Shown piece by piece: positions 42,808 through 52,178 of a stretch of DNA of 64,000 bases (position 1 is the stretch's first letter; each line of letters begins with the position of its first letter). The notes beneath the pieces are model-generated. The model was not told the DNA's origin. It was given only the letters and a program-made list of their open reading frames with translations, and searched no databases. The position numbers and the translations under genes are program-made. Source of the stretch: JANMDU01 sp031418715 (GTDB lineage Bacteria > Pseudomonadota > Gammaproteobacteria > Burkholderiales > Burkholderiaceae_C); the NCBI GenBank assembly GCA_031418715.1, contig JANOJL010000064.1, positions 124,001 to 188,000 on the forward strand, read 5' to 3'.

Positions 42808-43851
42808 TCAATCAATCTTTGCCCCAGAATACTTCACTGCTTCACTCCATTTGCGCGTCTCGGCGGCTTCATACGCAGTGAGCTCTGCGGCGTTCATGAA
42901 TTTGGCCTGTGCGCCTGAGGCGCCGAAGCGCTGGATCACATCGGGTTGCGCGAGGACTTTGGCTATCGCGTCTTGCAACTTGGTGACGATGGCTACGGGC
43001 AAGCCTTTTGGCGCGTAAAAAGCAACCCAGCCTGGGGTGTCGAAGTCTTTCAATCCAACGGCTGCACCGCTCTCAGAAATCGTGGGTACGCCGGGCAGGG
43101 CGTCAAGCCGCGCCAAGCCTGCGATGCCGAGCGCTTTGACTTTGCCTGCGCGGATTTGCGGGGCGCTGGCGGCAATCGAGTCAAACATCAGCGGCACTTG
43201 GCCGCCGATCACATCTTGCAGCGCGGGCGCGGATCCTCGGTAGGGAATGTGGGTGATGAAAGTGCCAGTGCGGCTTTTGAGGAGTTCCATCGCCAAATGA
43301 TTCGTGACACCATTGCCGCCGGACGCATAGTTGAGCTGGCCGGGGCGCTGCTTGGCGTATTGAACGAATTCAGCCACGGTGTTGTAAGGCGCAGCTGGAT
43401 TCGCCACCAGCACGATCCCCACGCTGGCAATATGCGCTATCGGTGTGAAATCAGCCGGTGTGTAGGGGCGCTTGGCGTACAGCAGGGGCGCGATCACTTG
43501 GGTGGACGTACTGCCCATGAGCAGGGTGAGGCCATCGGCGGGCGTTTGCAGCATCGCTTGGCTGGCCACCACGCCACCCGCGCCGGGTTTGTTGTCCACC
43601 ACGAAACTGCCGCCCAACTGCGCTTGCAAGCCTTGTGCGAGTGCGCGTGCGAATACGTCCGTGCCGCCGCCTGCGGGAAAGCCGACGGTGATTTTCACGG
43701 GTCTGGATGGATAGTCTGCCGCTGATTGAGCTGATGCAGAGCTGCTACTGGTTGCTATCAGAAGAGTAGCGCTTTGCACAGATAATATAACGGGAAAAAG
43801 CTCTTTTTGCATGAAACTGCGACGTGTGGAGGAAAGGACGGTGCTGCGCAT
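42808..43851 (-). CDS. Bug-family tripartite tricarboxylate transporter receptor (TctC-like)
   Basis: A 347-residue periplasmic solute-binding protein of the Bug family, abundant in Burkholderiales. It shows YPSRPVKITVGFPAGGGTDVFARALA, then VVDNKPGAGGVVA and GVTNHLAMELLKSRTG. The start at 43851 keeps a Tat-type n-region (STRRSFMQ). The hydrophobic core that follows (FPVILSVQSATLLIATSS) is encoded by a CGTTATAG element. No TctA or TctB membrane genes are adjacent, as is common for orphan Bug proteins. Ligand unknown. Confidence 0.9.
   Translation of the reverse strand: MRSTVLSSTRRSFMQKELFPVILSVQSATLLIATSSSSASAQSAADYPSRPVKITVGFPAGGGTDVFARALAQGLQAQLGGSFVVDNKPGAGGVVASQAMLQTPADGLTLLMGSTSTQVIAPLLYAKRPYTPADFTPIAHIASVGIVLVANPAAPYNTVAEFVQYAKQRPGQLNYASGGNGVTNHLAMELLKSRTGTFITHIPYRGSAPALQDVIGGQVPLMFDSIAASAPQIRAGKVKALGIAGLARLDALPGVPTISESGAAVGLKDFDTPGWVAFYAPKGLPVAIVTKLQDAIAKVLAQPDVIQRFGASGAQAKFMNAAELTAYEAAETRKWSEAVKYSGAKID
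43746..43805 (-). repeat. CGTTATAG element, copy 19 (signal peptide of the Bug receptor)
   Basis: On the minus strand AGCTTTTTCCCGTTATATTA, then TCTGTGCAAAGCGCTACTCT and TCTGATAGCAAC. Read as PVILSVQSATLLIA, which is the signal-peptide core. Confidence 0.88.
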
Positions 43852-43882
43852 GTTGAGCTTTCAGGAAAGGAAAGAAGTGTGG

Positions 43883-44521
43883 TCAATCAGCCAAAGTTTT
43901 CGGTTTGAAATCGCAGTATGCCGATACTGCGCATTTATAGCAAAGCGGCTTGCGTGCCATGCAAACATAGCGGCCATGCAAGATAAGCCAATGGTGTGAA
44001 TCTACGGCGTATTCCGCTGGCACGCGCTTTAAGAGCTGCATCTCGACTTGCAGCGGATTTTTCCCGGGCGCAAGGCCTGTGCGGTTACTCACGCGGAAGA
44101 TATGAGTATCCACCGCCATCGTGGGCTGCCCGAAAGCGACATTGAGTACCACATTGGCTGTTTTGCGGCCCACGCCTGGCAGGGCTTCGAGAGCCTCGCG
44201 AGTGCGCGGCACGATTCCGCCGTGTTGCTCGACGAGAATTTGACAGGTTTGCATCAAATGCTTGGCCTTGCTGCGAAACAAGCCAATCGTTTTCACATAA
44301 CTCTCCAGCCCTGCCAAGCCAAGATCAAGAATAGTTTGTGGCGTATTCGCCACCGGGAAAAGCTTGCGCGTTGCTTTGTTCACGCCCACATCGGTCGCCT
44401 GCGCAGACAGGAGCACTGCAGCCAGCAACTCAAAAACACTCGTGTATTCCAGCTCAGTATTGGGTTGCGGATTGGTGGCTTGAAGCGTGGCGAAGAAAGG
44501 AGGGATATGGTCTTTTTTCAT
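43883..44521 (-). CDS. nth: endonuclease III
   Basis: A 212-residue DNA glycosylase/AP lyase that removes oxidised pyrimidines. The helix-hairpin-helix LPGVGRKTANVVL holds the catalytic Lys, and the catalytic Asp is in AVDTHIFRVSNR. The C-terminal iron-sulfur cluster ligands are in CMARKPLCYKCAVSAYC, spaced Cys-x6-Cys-x2-Cys-x5-Cys. The start overlaps the stop of the upstream C13 peptidase gene (ATGA). Confidence 0.97.
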   Translation of the reverse strand: MKKDHIPPFFATLQATNPQPNTELEYTSVFELLAAVLLSAQATDVGVNKATRKLFPVANTPQTILDLGLAGLESYVKTIGLFRSKAKHLMQTCQILVEQHGGIVPRTREALEALPGVGRKTANVVLNVAFGQPTMAVDTHIFRVSNRTGLAPGKNPLQVEMQLLKRVPAEYAVDSHHWLILHGRYVCMARKPLCYKCAVSAYCDFKPKTLAD

Positions 44522-45996
44522 GGCTGTTTGATGCTACTGAACTGTTGCTCCAGTTTGTCCAGAAGCGGCTTGATGTCTTTGCCGACAAAGATTTGCGGGT
44601 TGGAAAAACCATCGTCTTTGCCCGCTTCTTCTTCACGTTTCTTGATCACAGGAACAGCCTGCGCAAAGGCTTTTTCAAATGAAGCGCTTGCTTGCAAGCC
44701 TTCATTGAATACGGCGCGACCAAAAAAAGTGAGCTCAGAGCGTGTGCCGCAGCCATAGGAAGTGTGGGTGGCATCTGCGGCGGTCATGATCAGGCTGTGG
44801 TCCGTTTGAAGCGGCTCTATCCAGCCGCCAGAGTAACAAGCGGAGACGGCAATCACGCGATGTTTGATGCCTGCTTGCATGAGCATACGCGCCAGCTCTT
44901 GGGGATTGAGATCGTCGGTGGTTAAGGGCCAATGTGAGCTGGCGAGCTTGAAATTTTTCGCGCCATGTGATGTCAGGTAAACCATCAGGACATCTTCTTC
45001 AGAATTCATTTGCGCTGCAACAGCTTGAATGCTGCGCTGCAAATTTTCTGGAGTCGCCCATGCGTGGGTCAGCGTGGTTTTCAGGTTGTTGACCAAACTG
45101 ATGATGCGTCCTTCGCTGTTGAAACGCTTCACCAGCACTTGTTCCACCATGCGCGACTCTTTCAGGAAAACATCTTCGGGCGCGTAGGGCGCATAGATCA
45201 AGGCATACACATCGTGCTGCGCTGGCCGCTGTGCTTGAAGTTGCGAAAGCTGGGTTTTGAGCAATTGCGTTTGTGACTCAAACAGCGCTTGATTGAGCCG
45301 CATTTGTGCAGGCTCGGCGGATGTTGACTCACTTGCATCGGGATACCAAAGTTGCCAAGGCAATAGGGTCTGGCTGAGGATGCTCAGGCCCGTCAAGCAC
45401 AGCGCCATGGCCATCGCTGGCCTCACTCGCACGCCCATCAAGTGATAAACACGCAAAGCAACGAGCAAAGCCCAAATGAGGATGAGCCAGTAGCTTACCC
45501 ACCCCAGCCAAGCCATTGCACTGGCCCAAGCGCTGCTTTTGGCATGCGCCATGGCGATACCTGCGCCATAAGAAACGAGCAGGTAAACGAAGCTGCTGCA
45601 AAGCGTCAAGCCTAAGATCGTGCCAACTGTACCTACACCGTTTTGCGGCATGGATAGTGCAGAGCTCCTCTCGCTGCCATGCTCCACCATCAGCCAGATC
45701 AGAACGGCGCTGATTACAAAAGTTGACCACTGCATGGGCAAGGCCGCTGCGTAAAAATACGCTGGCCCGGGCACAGTCAAGCGTGACAAGGCGATATCGA
45801 GTGCGATAGAAAGCAGCACAAAACAGACAAACTGCCATGCTCGCATACTGCTTCGCGGCGTGATCTTGATCGGCATGAACAAGCAAAGGCGGATCCCAAG
45901 AGCCAGCCATTGCAGCCAAGAAAGGTGTGAGTTGGTTGGGTCTGGATGTGCTTCTTCTGAGTTGGAGAAGAGGGGAGCGATCTGGTCGTTGGTCAT
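44518..45996 (-). CDS. membrane-anchored C13-family (caspase-fold) cysteine peptidase
   Basis: A 492-residue protein in two parts. The N-terminal 220 residues contain about five hydrophobic segments (about 52-70, 80-104, 122-150, 160-185, 194-212). The C-terminal 230 residues form a legumain-like caspase-fold domain, with the catalytic His344 in VYLTSHGAKNF and Cys387 in IAVSACYSGGW, preceded by the DVYALIYAPYAPEDVF strand. In bacteria such C13 proteins are poorly studied. Its stop overlaps the nth start, so the two genes are coupled, although no functional link is evident. Confidence 0.82.
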   Translation of the reverse strand: MTNDQIAPLFSNSEEAHPDPTNSHLSWLQWLALGIRLCLFMPIKITPRSSMRAWQFVCFVLLSIALDIALSRLTVPGPAYFYAAALPMQWSTFVISAVLIWLMVEHGSERSSALSMPQNGVGTVGTILGLTLCSSFVYLLVSYGAGIAMAHAKSSAWASAMAWLGWVSYWLILIWALLVALRVYHLMGVRVRPAMAMALCLTGLSILSQTLLPWQLWYPDASESTSAEPAQMRLNQALFESQTQLLKTQLSQLQAQRPAQHDVYALIYAPYAPEDVFLKESRMVEQVLVKRFNSEGRIISLVNNLKTTLTHAWATPENLQRSIQAVAAQMNSEEDVLMVYLTSHGAKNFKLASSHWPLTTDDLNPQELARMLMQAGIKHRVIAVSACYSGGWIEPLQTDHSLIMTAADATHTSYGCGTRSELTFFGRAVFNEGLQASASFEKAFAQAVPVIKKREEEAGKDDGFSNPQIFVGKDIKPLLDKLEQQFSSIKQP

Positions 45997-46019
45997 GGGT
46001 TGGTTGCCATCAATCGGTA

Positions 46020-46706
46020 TCAGCGGCTCAGGGTGAGCAGGGCAAATCGTAGCGCAGAGAGCATGTCAATTTGGCTCATGCTGGGTATATTTTTCTGTTG
46101 CGTGGCTTTGGCTTGCTCGGGTAAATAAGGCAGGTGGATAAAACCTGCAGGCAGTTTGGCTTTGCTGGTCGCTAGCAAATGCATCAGCGAGAAGAAAACA
46201 TGATTGCAGACAAAATGCCCAGCGCTGCTGGAAAGCTCGGCGCTCATGCCTTGCGCTAAAACCGCATCGCGCATCGCGTGAATCGGCAGTGTGGAAAAGT
46301 AGGCGGCGGGTGCCGTTTTCAAAATCGACTGGCCTGCGCGAACCTTTCCTGCGTTGTCTGGCAAGGCCGCCTCATCCCAATTCACGGCGATGCGCTCGAT
46401 GCTGATGGTAGCGCGGCCTCCCGCTTGGCCGAGACAGACGATGGCGCTGGGCTGATGCGCTTTGATCAGACGGGTCAACACATGCGCTGATTCGCCAAAC
46501 GTGCAGGGCAACACCTCGCCTTGCACGCGCATCCCAGCAATTGTCTCGCCATGCAAGGCCTGAGCAATCGCAGCGCTCGGGTTGAGTTTTTGCGCACCAG
46601 GATCGTCGCCAAAGGGCTCGAAGCCTGTCAACAAAAGCGTTTTTGTGGATTTACGTGAATTTGTCACATTCGATTTGAGAGTTTGATCTAGCGGCATGTC
46701 TTCCAT
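46020..46706 (-). CDS. pcp: pyroglutamyl-peptidase I
   Basis: Removes N-terminal pyroglutamate from peptides. The 228-residue product carries LLTGFEPFGDDP, the catalytic Glu in GRATISIERIA, the catalytic Cys in SSAGHFVCNHVFF and the catalytic His in AGFIHLPYLPEQ, the full Cys peptidase C15 triad. Start is ATG 46706 or 46697; neither has an ideal ribosome-binding site. It may be cotranscribed with the C13 peptidase gene 23 bases downstream. Confidence 0.93.
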   Translation of the reverse strand: MEDMPLDQTLKSNVTNSRKSTKTLLLTGFEPFGDDPGAQKLNPSAAIAQALHGETIAGMRVQGEVLPCTFGESAHVLTRLIKAHQPSAIVCLGQAGGRATISIERIAVNWDEAALPDNAGKVRAGQSILKTAPAAYFSTLPIHAMRDAVLAQGMSAELSSSAGHFVCNHVFFSLMHLLATSKAKLPAGFIHLPYLPEQAKATQQKNIPSMSQIDMLSALRFALLTLSR

Positions 46707-46822
46707 TGGATCACACTTGCGTTATATCAATACAGGCAAAGCTTGTATGCTCCACAAAAGTGAGCGAGCTGCGTATTTCAGAGTCCACCCCATGCAACAC
46801 ATGGAAAGCACAGGAGATGACG

Positions 46823-47095
46823 ATGTTTGCAACGATCCAGCCCAGCCCAAAGGCAAATACTGTAGCAGCGGGCGTGAGCGCCAGCTTGATTCCCATCGAG
46901 CTGGGCTATGCCAGCGGTCTTGCGCTGCTCTCGCGCTTCTCACAACTCATGATCGAAGATGGCCAAAGCATCGACACGCGCCGCATGCAAAGTGACAGCA
47001 AATATGCCTTCGAGCAATTGGCGCTCGCACACACCAGCACCTGCGAGCGCCTGCGCTTAAGCGCGATGCAGGTGTTTGCACTATTTCACGAATAA
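46823..47095 (+). CDS. small protein of unknown function
   Basis: A 90-residue soluble protein beginning MFATIQPSPKANTVAAGVSA, largely helical with LGYASGLALLSRFSQLMIED and RRMQSDSKYAFEQLALAHTS. The start at ATG 46823 is favoured because AGGAG lies six bases upstream, while the ATG at 46817 is too close to it. It has one Cys and no signal peptide. I recognise no family. Divergent from pcp and 68 bases upstream of ypfJ. Confidence 0.55.
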   Translation: MFATIQPSPKANTVAAGVSASLIPIELGYASGLALLSRFSQLMIEDGQSIDTRRMQSDSKYAFEQLALAHTSTCERLRLSAMQVFALFHE

Positions 47096-47163
47096 GCTTT
47101 TTTCCCCTGAGTCAGGCGGTGTACGATGATGCACATCATCAGAGTATCACTAGGAGAAGCGCC

Positions 47164-48065
<902 letters not shown>

Positions 48066-48066
<1 letters not shown>

Positions 48067-48126
48067 GAGTTTTAGGTTGTTAGCCGTTATATTAATTACT
48101 TAGTTTGCTATTTAATTAGTAGCAAT
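48066..48126 (+). repeat. CGTTATAG element, copy 20 (after ypfJ)
   Basis: GAGTTTTAGGTTGTTAGCCG, then TTATATTAATTACTTAGTTT and GCTATTTAATTAGTAGC. It begins at the ypfJ stop codon. Confidence 0.85.
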
Positions 48127-48555
48127 AAAACTTTTCAATCTAACTGTTTACCCGTAGCTTGTCGAAGGGTTCGCGTGCTGTGCGCTTCGCTCTATGTTTT
48201 GTACCTGCGGCTTAGTATCGCGCAGTTACCCTCCGCTTTCCGCTGGTGAGGGGTTAGGTTTTACAGTGCGAACTCTTTCTCGACGAACTTATGATTCTCG
48301 TCGTGGCGGAGCTTGCAAACGACGTTCCTGTTTTAAATCGGGCGCTTGGGTGAGTTTTTACGAAATTCTAAACAGGTAAAAATGAAATGCGATGAGCTAA
48401 AGCATGTTAGTCAATTTACAACGCAGTTTTCATGTGATGGGGAGTTGCTTTTCAGCGTTTCAACCAACTCCGAAGCGGCAACCCGATTGCCCGACGGTAG
48501 ACCGCAGGTACATTGGGTGGAGCGAAATCCCTAGCTCGCCAATCAACAAAATATT
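48127..48555. other. intergenic stretch of A+T-richer DNA between two element copies
   Basis: About 430 bases bounded by CGTTATAG copies 20 and 21 and less G+C-rich than its surroundings. It may hold a 50-residue frame at 48382-48534 (ATG after AGGTAAAA, beginning MKCDELKHVSQF and ending QVHWVERNP), but coding potential is doubtful. GTAGCTTGTCGAAGGGTTCG near 48152 resembles part of a dispersed repeat. I can support no gene here. Confidence 0.4.
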
Positions 48556-48617
48556 AAGCCAAATTGGCCTCTGCGCGTTATACAACTTGTGCAATGCGCT
48601 ATGAATTTAATAGTAAC
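48556..48617 (+). repeat. CGTTATAG element, copy 21 (before the gcvP 3' end)
   Basis: AAGCCAAATTGGCCTCTGCG, then CGTTATACAACTTGTGCAAT and GCGCTATGAATTTAATAGTA. Confidence 0.87.
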
Positions 48618-48661
48618 TAGCTCACCCGGACGCACTAAGCAGTATCCGAGTGAGGGGTAGA

Positions 48662-51580
48662 TCAAGCTTCGTAGCTGTCCATCGGCACGCAGCTGCAAAA
48701 CAGATTTCTGTCACCATAGACATTGTCTAAACGACCCACAGGTGCCCAGTATTTGCTGTGGCGTTTCGCGTGCAACGTAGCGCTGCCCACTGATCGTGGA
48801 TAAGCATGCTTCCACTCGTCTGCGCTCACTGTTTGTGCAGTGTGCGGCGCATGTTTGAGTGGGTTGTCGTCTTGCGACCAAACACCTTTTTCAATCTGCG
48901 CGATTTCGCCTCGGATGGCGATCATCGCGTCGATGAAGCGGTCTATCTCGCGCAAATCCTCGCTCTCGGTCGGCTCGACCATGAGCGTGCCTGCGACTGG
49001 GAAGCTGAGTGTCGGGGCGTGGAAGCCGTAGTCGATCAGGCGCTTGGCCACATCTTCTGCGCTCACACCGCAGGCATCCTTGATGGGGCGCAGATCCAAG
49101 ATGCACTCATGTGCCACAAAGCCTGCTTCGCTCGCGTAGAGTGTAGGGAAGTGGTCTTTCAAGCGAGCGCTGATGTAGTTGGCGCTCAGGATGGAGATTT
49201 CTGTGGCGGCTTTGAGGCCGTCTGCGCCCATCATGCGGCAATACATCCAACTGATCGGCAACACGGCGGCATTGCCTAGCGGGGCGGCTGAAACTGCGCC
49301 CACGCCCTTGGTGATGATGCCGCCCGTGACATGGCCGGGCAAGAAAGGTACGAGATCTTCCACCACGCAAACGGGGCCGACACCTGGGCCGCCGCCACCA
49401 TGGGGGATGCAGAAGGTTTTGTGCAAATTAAGATGACTCACATCGCCACCGAATTCGCCAGGCGCAGCCACGCCCACCAAGGCATTCATGTTTGCGCCAT
49501 CTACGTACACACGGCCACCGTGCTCGTGCACCAGGGCGCATAGTTCTTTCACGCTGGTTTCAAACACGCCATGTGTGGAGGGATAGGTGATCATCACCGC
49601 CGCGAGATTGGCGCTATGTTGCTCGCATTTGGCTTTCATGTCAGCCATATCGACGTTGCCTTGCACATCGCAGGCCACGACGACGACTTGCATGCCCACC
49701 ATCTGGGCGCTGGCTGGATTCGTGCCATGCGCGCTGGCGGGAATCAAGCAAATTTTTCGATGACCTTGGCCGCGTGATTCTTGCCAAGCGTTGATCACCA
49801 GCAAGCCCGCGTATTCGCCTTGTGAGCCGGCATTGGGCTGCAAGCTGATGCCGCTGTAACCAGTGGCTTGGCAAAGCCATTCGCGCAATTGCTCATCCAG
49901 CAACTCATAGCCCTCGCGCTGATCGGCGGGGCTAAAAGGATGGATGTTGGCAAACTCTGGCCAAGTGATGGGAATCATCTCACTGGTGGCGTTCAGCTTC
50001 ATGGTGCAGCTTCCCAGCGGAATCATGGTGCGATCCAGCGCCAAGTCTTTGTCGCTCAAGGCCCGGATGTAGCGCAGCATGGCCGTTTCGCTGTGATGCG
50101 AGTTGAAGACGGGATGCGTGAGGAAAGGGCTGGTGCGGCGCAACGAATGCGGGATCAAAGGCTCAATGCCTTTTTCAAACTGCGCGAAGCTTGGGAGGGT
50201 CTTCCCGTTTGCGAAGATGCTCCAGATCAGTTCCACATCGGCGCGAGTGGTGGTCTCATCCAAGCTGATGATGGTGTATTCATCCCATACTTTTCGCAGG
50301 TTTACTCCCATAGATACTGCGCGAGCAGCTATGGAATCTGTAGCATCTTTGGTGTGCAAGCAGATCGTGTCAAAGCCACTGCTGTGTGTGCCTAGCTCCA
50401 AGCCCATTTGCTCCAGCCCTTTGGCAAGAATCGCGGTATAGCTTGCCACGCGCTGCGCGATACGCTTGAGGCCTACCGGGCCGTGGTACACCGCAAACAT
50501 GCTCGCCACCACGGCAGGCAAGACTTGCGCTGTGCAAATATTGGAGGTGGCTTTCTCGCGGCGAATATGCTGCTCACGGGTTTGCAGGGCGAGGCGGTAA
50601 GCTGGATTGCCATGCGCATCCACACTCACGCCCACGAGGCGACCCGGCATGGAGCGCTTGAATTCATCTTTGCATGCGAGGAAGGCTGCATGTGGGCCGC
50701 CATTGCAGAGTGGCATACCGAAGCGCTGCGTGTTGCCGATCACGATGTCAGCGGTGCCCAATGGATCGCCGTTGCCCCATTGGCCGGGCGGTGTGATCAG
50801 GGTAAGCGCGAGCAGATCGGTGGCGACGATGTAGGCCGCGCCTTTGGCATGCGCAGTTTTGACATCATTGCCTTCTTCACCTAAGCGGCCGCTGGTGGAA
50901 GGATATTGCTCCAGTACGGCGAAATAATCATCCCCTGCAATCAGCGCATCCCATTCTTCTTGCGATTGCGCTGTTTTGATCTCAATCCCCAGCGGCTTGG
51001 CGCGGGTCTGCATCACTTCAATCGTTTGTGGATGCGCATCGCCTGCCACGATGCAAACGTTTCCTTTGGCTTTCACGCTTCGCTTGGCCAAGGTCATTGC
51101 CTCGGCAGCGGCAGTGGCTTCGTCCAGCATGGAGGCATTGGCCATGGGCATGCCAGTGAGATCGCAAATCATGGTTTGGAAATTGATCAGCGCTTCCATG
51201 CGGCCTTGGCTGATCTCGGCTTGGTAAGGGGTGTAGGCGGTGTACCAAGCGGGGTTTTCCAAAACATTGCGCAAGATCACGCCGGGCGTGTGACAGCTGG
51301 AATAGCCTTGGCCGATGAAATTCTTCATCTGCTTATTTTTGTTGGCAATACTCTTCATCTCTGCCAGCGCGGCGGCTTCGGTGATGGGCGGCGGCAACTT
51401 CATGGCATTCGTGCGGGCAATCGAAGCGGGCACGATGGCTTCGATCAAAGCGCGGCGCGAAGAAGCACCAATCGTTTTAAGCATGTGCTGCTCATCAGCT
51501 TCCCAAGGCCCGATGTGGCGCGCCTGGAATTCAGTATGGTTTTCAAGTTCGCTCAAGGGAGCGGCGGATTGCATCAACAT
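48662..51580 (-). CDS. gcvP: glycine dehydrogenase (decarboxylating), P protein
   Basis: The PLP-dependent P protein of the glycine cleavage system; it decarboxylates glycine and passes aminomethyl to lipoyl-GcvH. About 972 residues, in the single-chain form. The N-terminal ARHIGPWEADEQHML and SCHTPGVILRNVLENPAWYTAYTPYQ are typical, and the PLP Lys is in HLNLHKTFCIPHGGGGPGVGP. Start ATG 51580 or 51574. A possible element copy (50306-50346, read DSIAARAVSMG) lies in a variable region, but the length there is normal. Last gene of gcvT-gcvH-gcvP. Confidence 0.97.
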   Translation of the reverse strand: MLMQSAAPLSELENHTEFQARHIGPWEADEQHMLKTIGASSRRALIEAIVPASIARTNAMKLPPPITEAAALAEMKSIANKNKQMKNFIGQGYSSCHTPGVILRNVLENPAWYTAYTPYQAEISQGRMEALINFQTMICDLTGMPMANASMLDEATAAAEAMTLAKRSVKAKGNVCIVAGDAHPQTIEVMQTRAKPLGIEIKTAQSQEEWDALIAGDDYFAVLEQYPSTSGRLGEEGNDVKTAHAKGAAYIVATDLLALTLITPPGQWGNGDPLGTADIVIGNTQRFGMPLCNGGPHAAFLACKDEFKRSMPGRLVGVSVDAHGNPAYRLALQTREQHIRREKATSNICTAQVLPAVVASMFAVYHGPVGLKRIAQRVASYTAILAKGLEQMGLELGTHSSGFDTICLHTKDATDSIAARAVSMGVNLRKVWDEYTIISLDETTTRADVELIWSIFANGKTLPSFAQFEKGIEPLIPHSLRRTSPFLTHPVFNSHHSETAMLRYIRALSDKDLALDRTMIPLGSCTMKLNATSEMIPITWPEFANIHPFSPADQREGYELLDEQLREWLCQATGYSGISLQPNAGSQGEYAGLLVINAWQESRGQGHRKICLIPASAHGTNPASAQMVGMQVVVVACDVQGNVDMADMKAKCEQHSANLAAVMITYPSTHGVFETSVKELCALVHEHGGRVYVDGANMNALVGVAAPGEFGGDVSHLNLHKTFCIPHGGGGPGVGPVCVVEDLVPFLPGHVTGGIITKGVGAVSAAPLGNAAVLPISWMYCRMMGADGLKAATEISILSANYISARLKDHFPTLYASEAGFVAHECILDLRPIKDACGVSAEDVAKRLIDYGFHAPTLSFPVAGTLMVEPTESEDLREIDRFIDAMIAIRGEIAQIEKGVWSQDDNPLKHAPHTAQTVSADEWKHAYPRSVGSATLHAKRHSKYWAPVGRLDNVYGDRNLFCSCVPMDSYEA
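50306..50346 (+). repeat. possible CGTTATAG element inside gcvP
   Basis: CTCCCATAGATACTGCGCGA then GCAGCTATGGAATCTGTAGC. It fits the reverse frame (SIAARAVSM) but GcvP is not lengthened, so this is tentative. Confidence 0.4.
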
Positions 51581-51705
51581 GGTTTCTGTGTCCAAAAAGT
51601 TTAGGCTCTGGGAGAGGAATGAGATCACGCGAAAAGCGCAGATAGAACGCGAAAACGCAAAAAGAACCCAATTGCATTTTTCGCGTGACCTCTAATGCGT
51701 CATTC

Positions 51706-52077
51706 TTAAGCGTTTTGCTCAAACGCCGTATAAGCGGTCTCGTCCATCAATGCTGTCAGTTGCGAAGCATCAGAGAGCTTCACTTTGAAGAACCAGCCTG
51801 CGCCGAGAGGATCAGAATTGGCCAAAGCGGGGTCTGAGCGCAAAGCTTCGTTCACTTGCGTCACCGTACCGCTCACAGGCATGTAAACGTCTGCCGCGGC
51901 TTTCACGCTTTCCACCACACCTGCCACTTCTTTCTGTGTAAATGTTTTGCCCACTTCAGGCAAATCCACAAACACCACATCGCCTAACGCGTCTTGCGCA
52001 TGGTGTGTGATGCCGACGATAGCGGTATCGCCTTCGACTTTGAGCCATTCGTGGTCTTCGGTGTATTTCATAGTCAT
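51706..52077 (-). CDS. gcvH: glycine cleavage system H protein
   Basis: The 123-residue lipoyl carrier that shuttles the aminomethyl group between P, T and L proteins. The lipoylated Lys is in VVESVKAAADVYMPVSG. It opens KYTEDHEWLKVEGDTAIVGIT and ends in the usual short helix. A good AGGAG lies upstream of the ATG. It sits between gcvT and gcvP. Confidence 0.97.
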   Translation of the reverse strand: MTMKYTEDHEWLKVEGDTAIVGITHHAQDALGDVVFVDLPEVGKTFTQKEVAGVVESVKAAADVYMPVSGTVTQVNEALRSDPALANSDPLGAGWFFKVKLSDASQLTALMDETAYTAFEQNA

Positions 52078-52117
52078 GTTGTGTTCTCCTAAAAAAGATA
52101 GTTTGCAATTAATTGCG

Positions 52118-52166
52118 GATCAATTGGGGTCAGATCAATTGGGGTCAGATCCCAATTAATTTTGGG
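52118..52166. repeat. tandem 15-base repeat with inverted end between gcvT and gcvH
   Basis: Two exact copies of GATCAATTGGGGTCA (52118-52132 and 52133-52147), then GATCCCAATTAATT. The AATTGGG and CCCAATT parts form an inverted pair. This kind of GGGGTCAGATC sequence resembles REP-like units associated with tyrosine transposases, but no transposase gene is near. Confidence 0.75.
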
Positions 52167-52178
52167 TTGAGTGAGACT

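Noticed and set aside
43910..43955. Element-like sequence in nth (TACTGCGCATTTATAGC)
   Set aside because: It encodes the conserved iron-sulfur Cys segment of endonuclease III, so it is ancestral.
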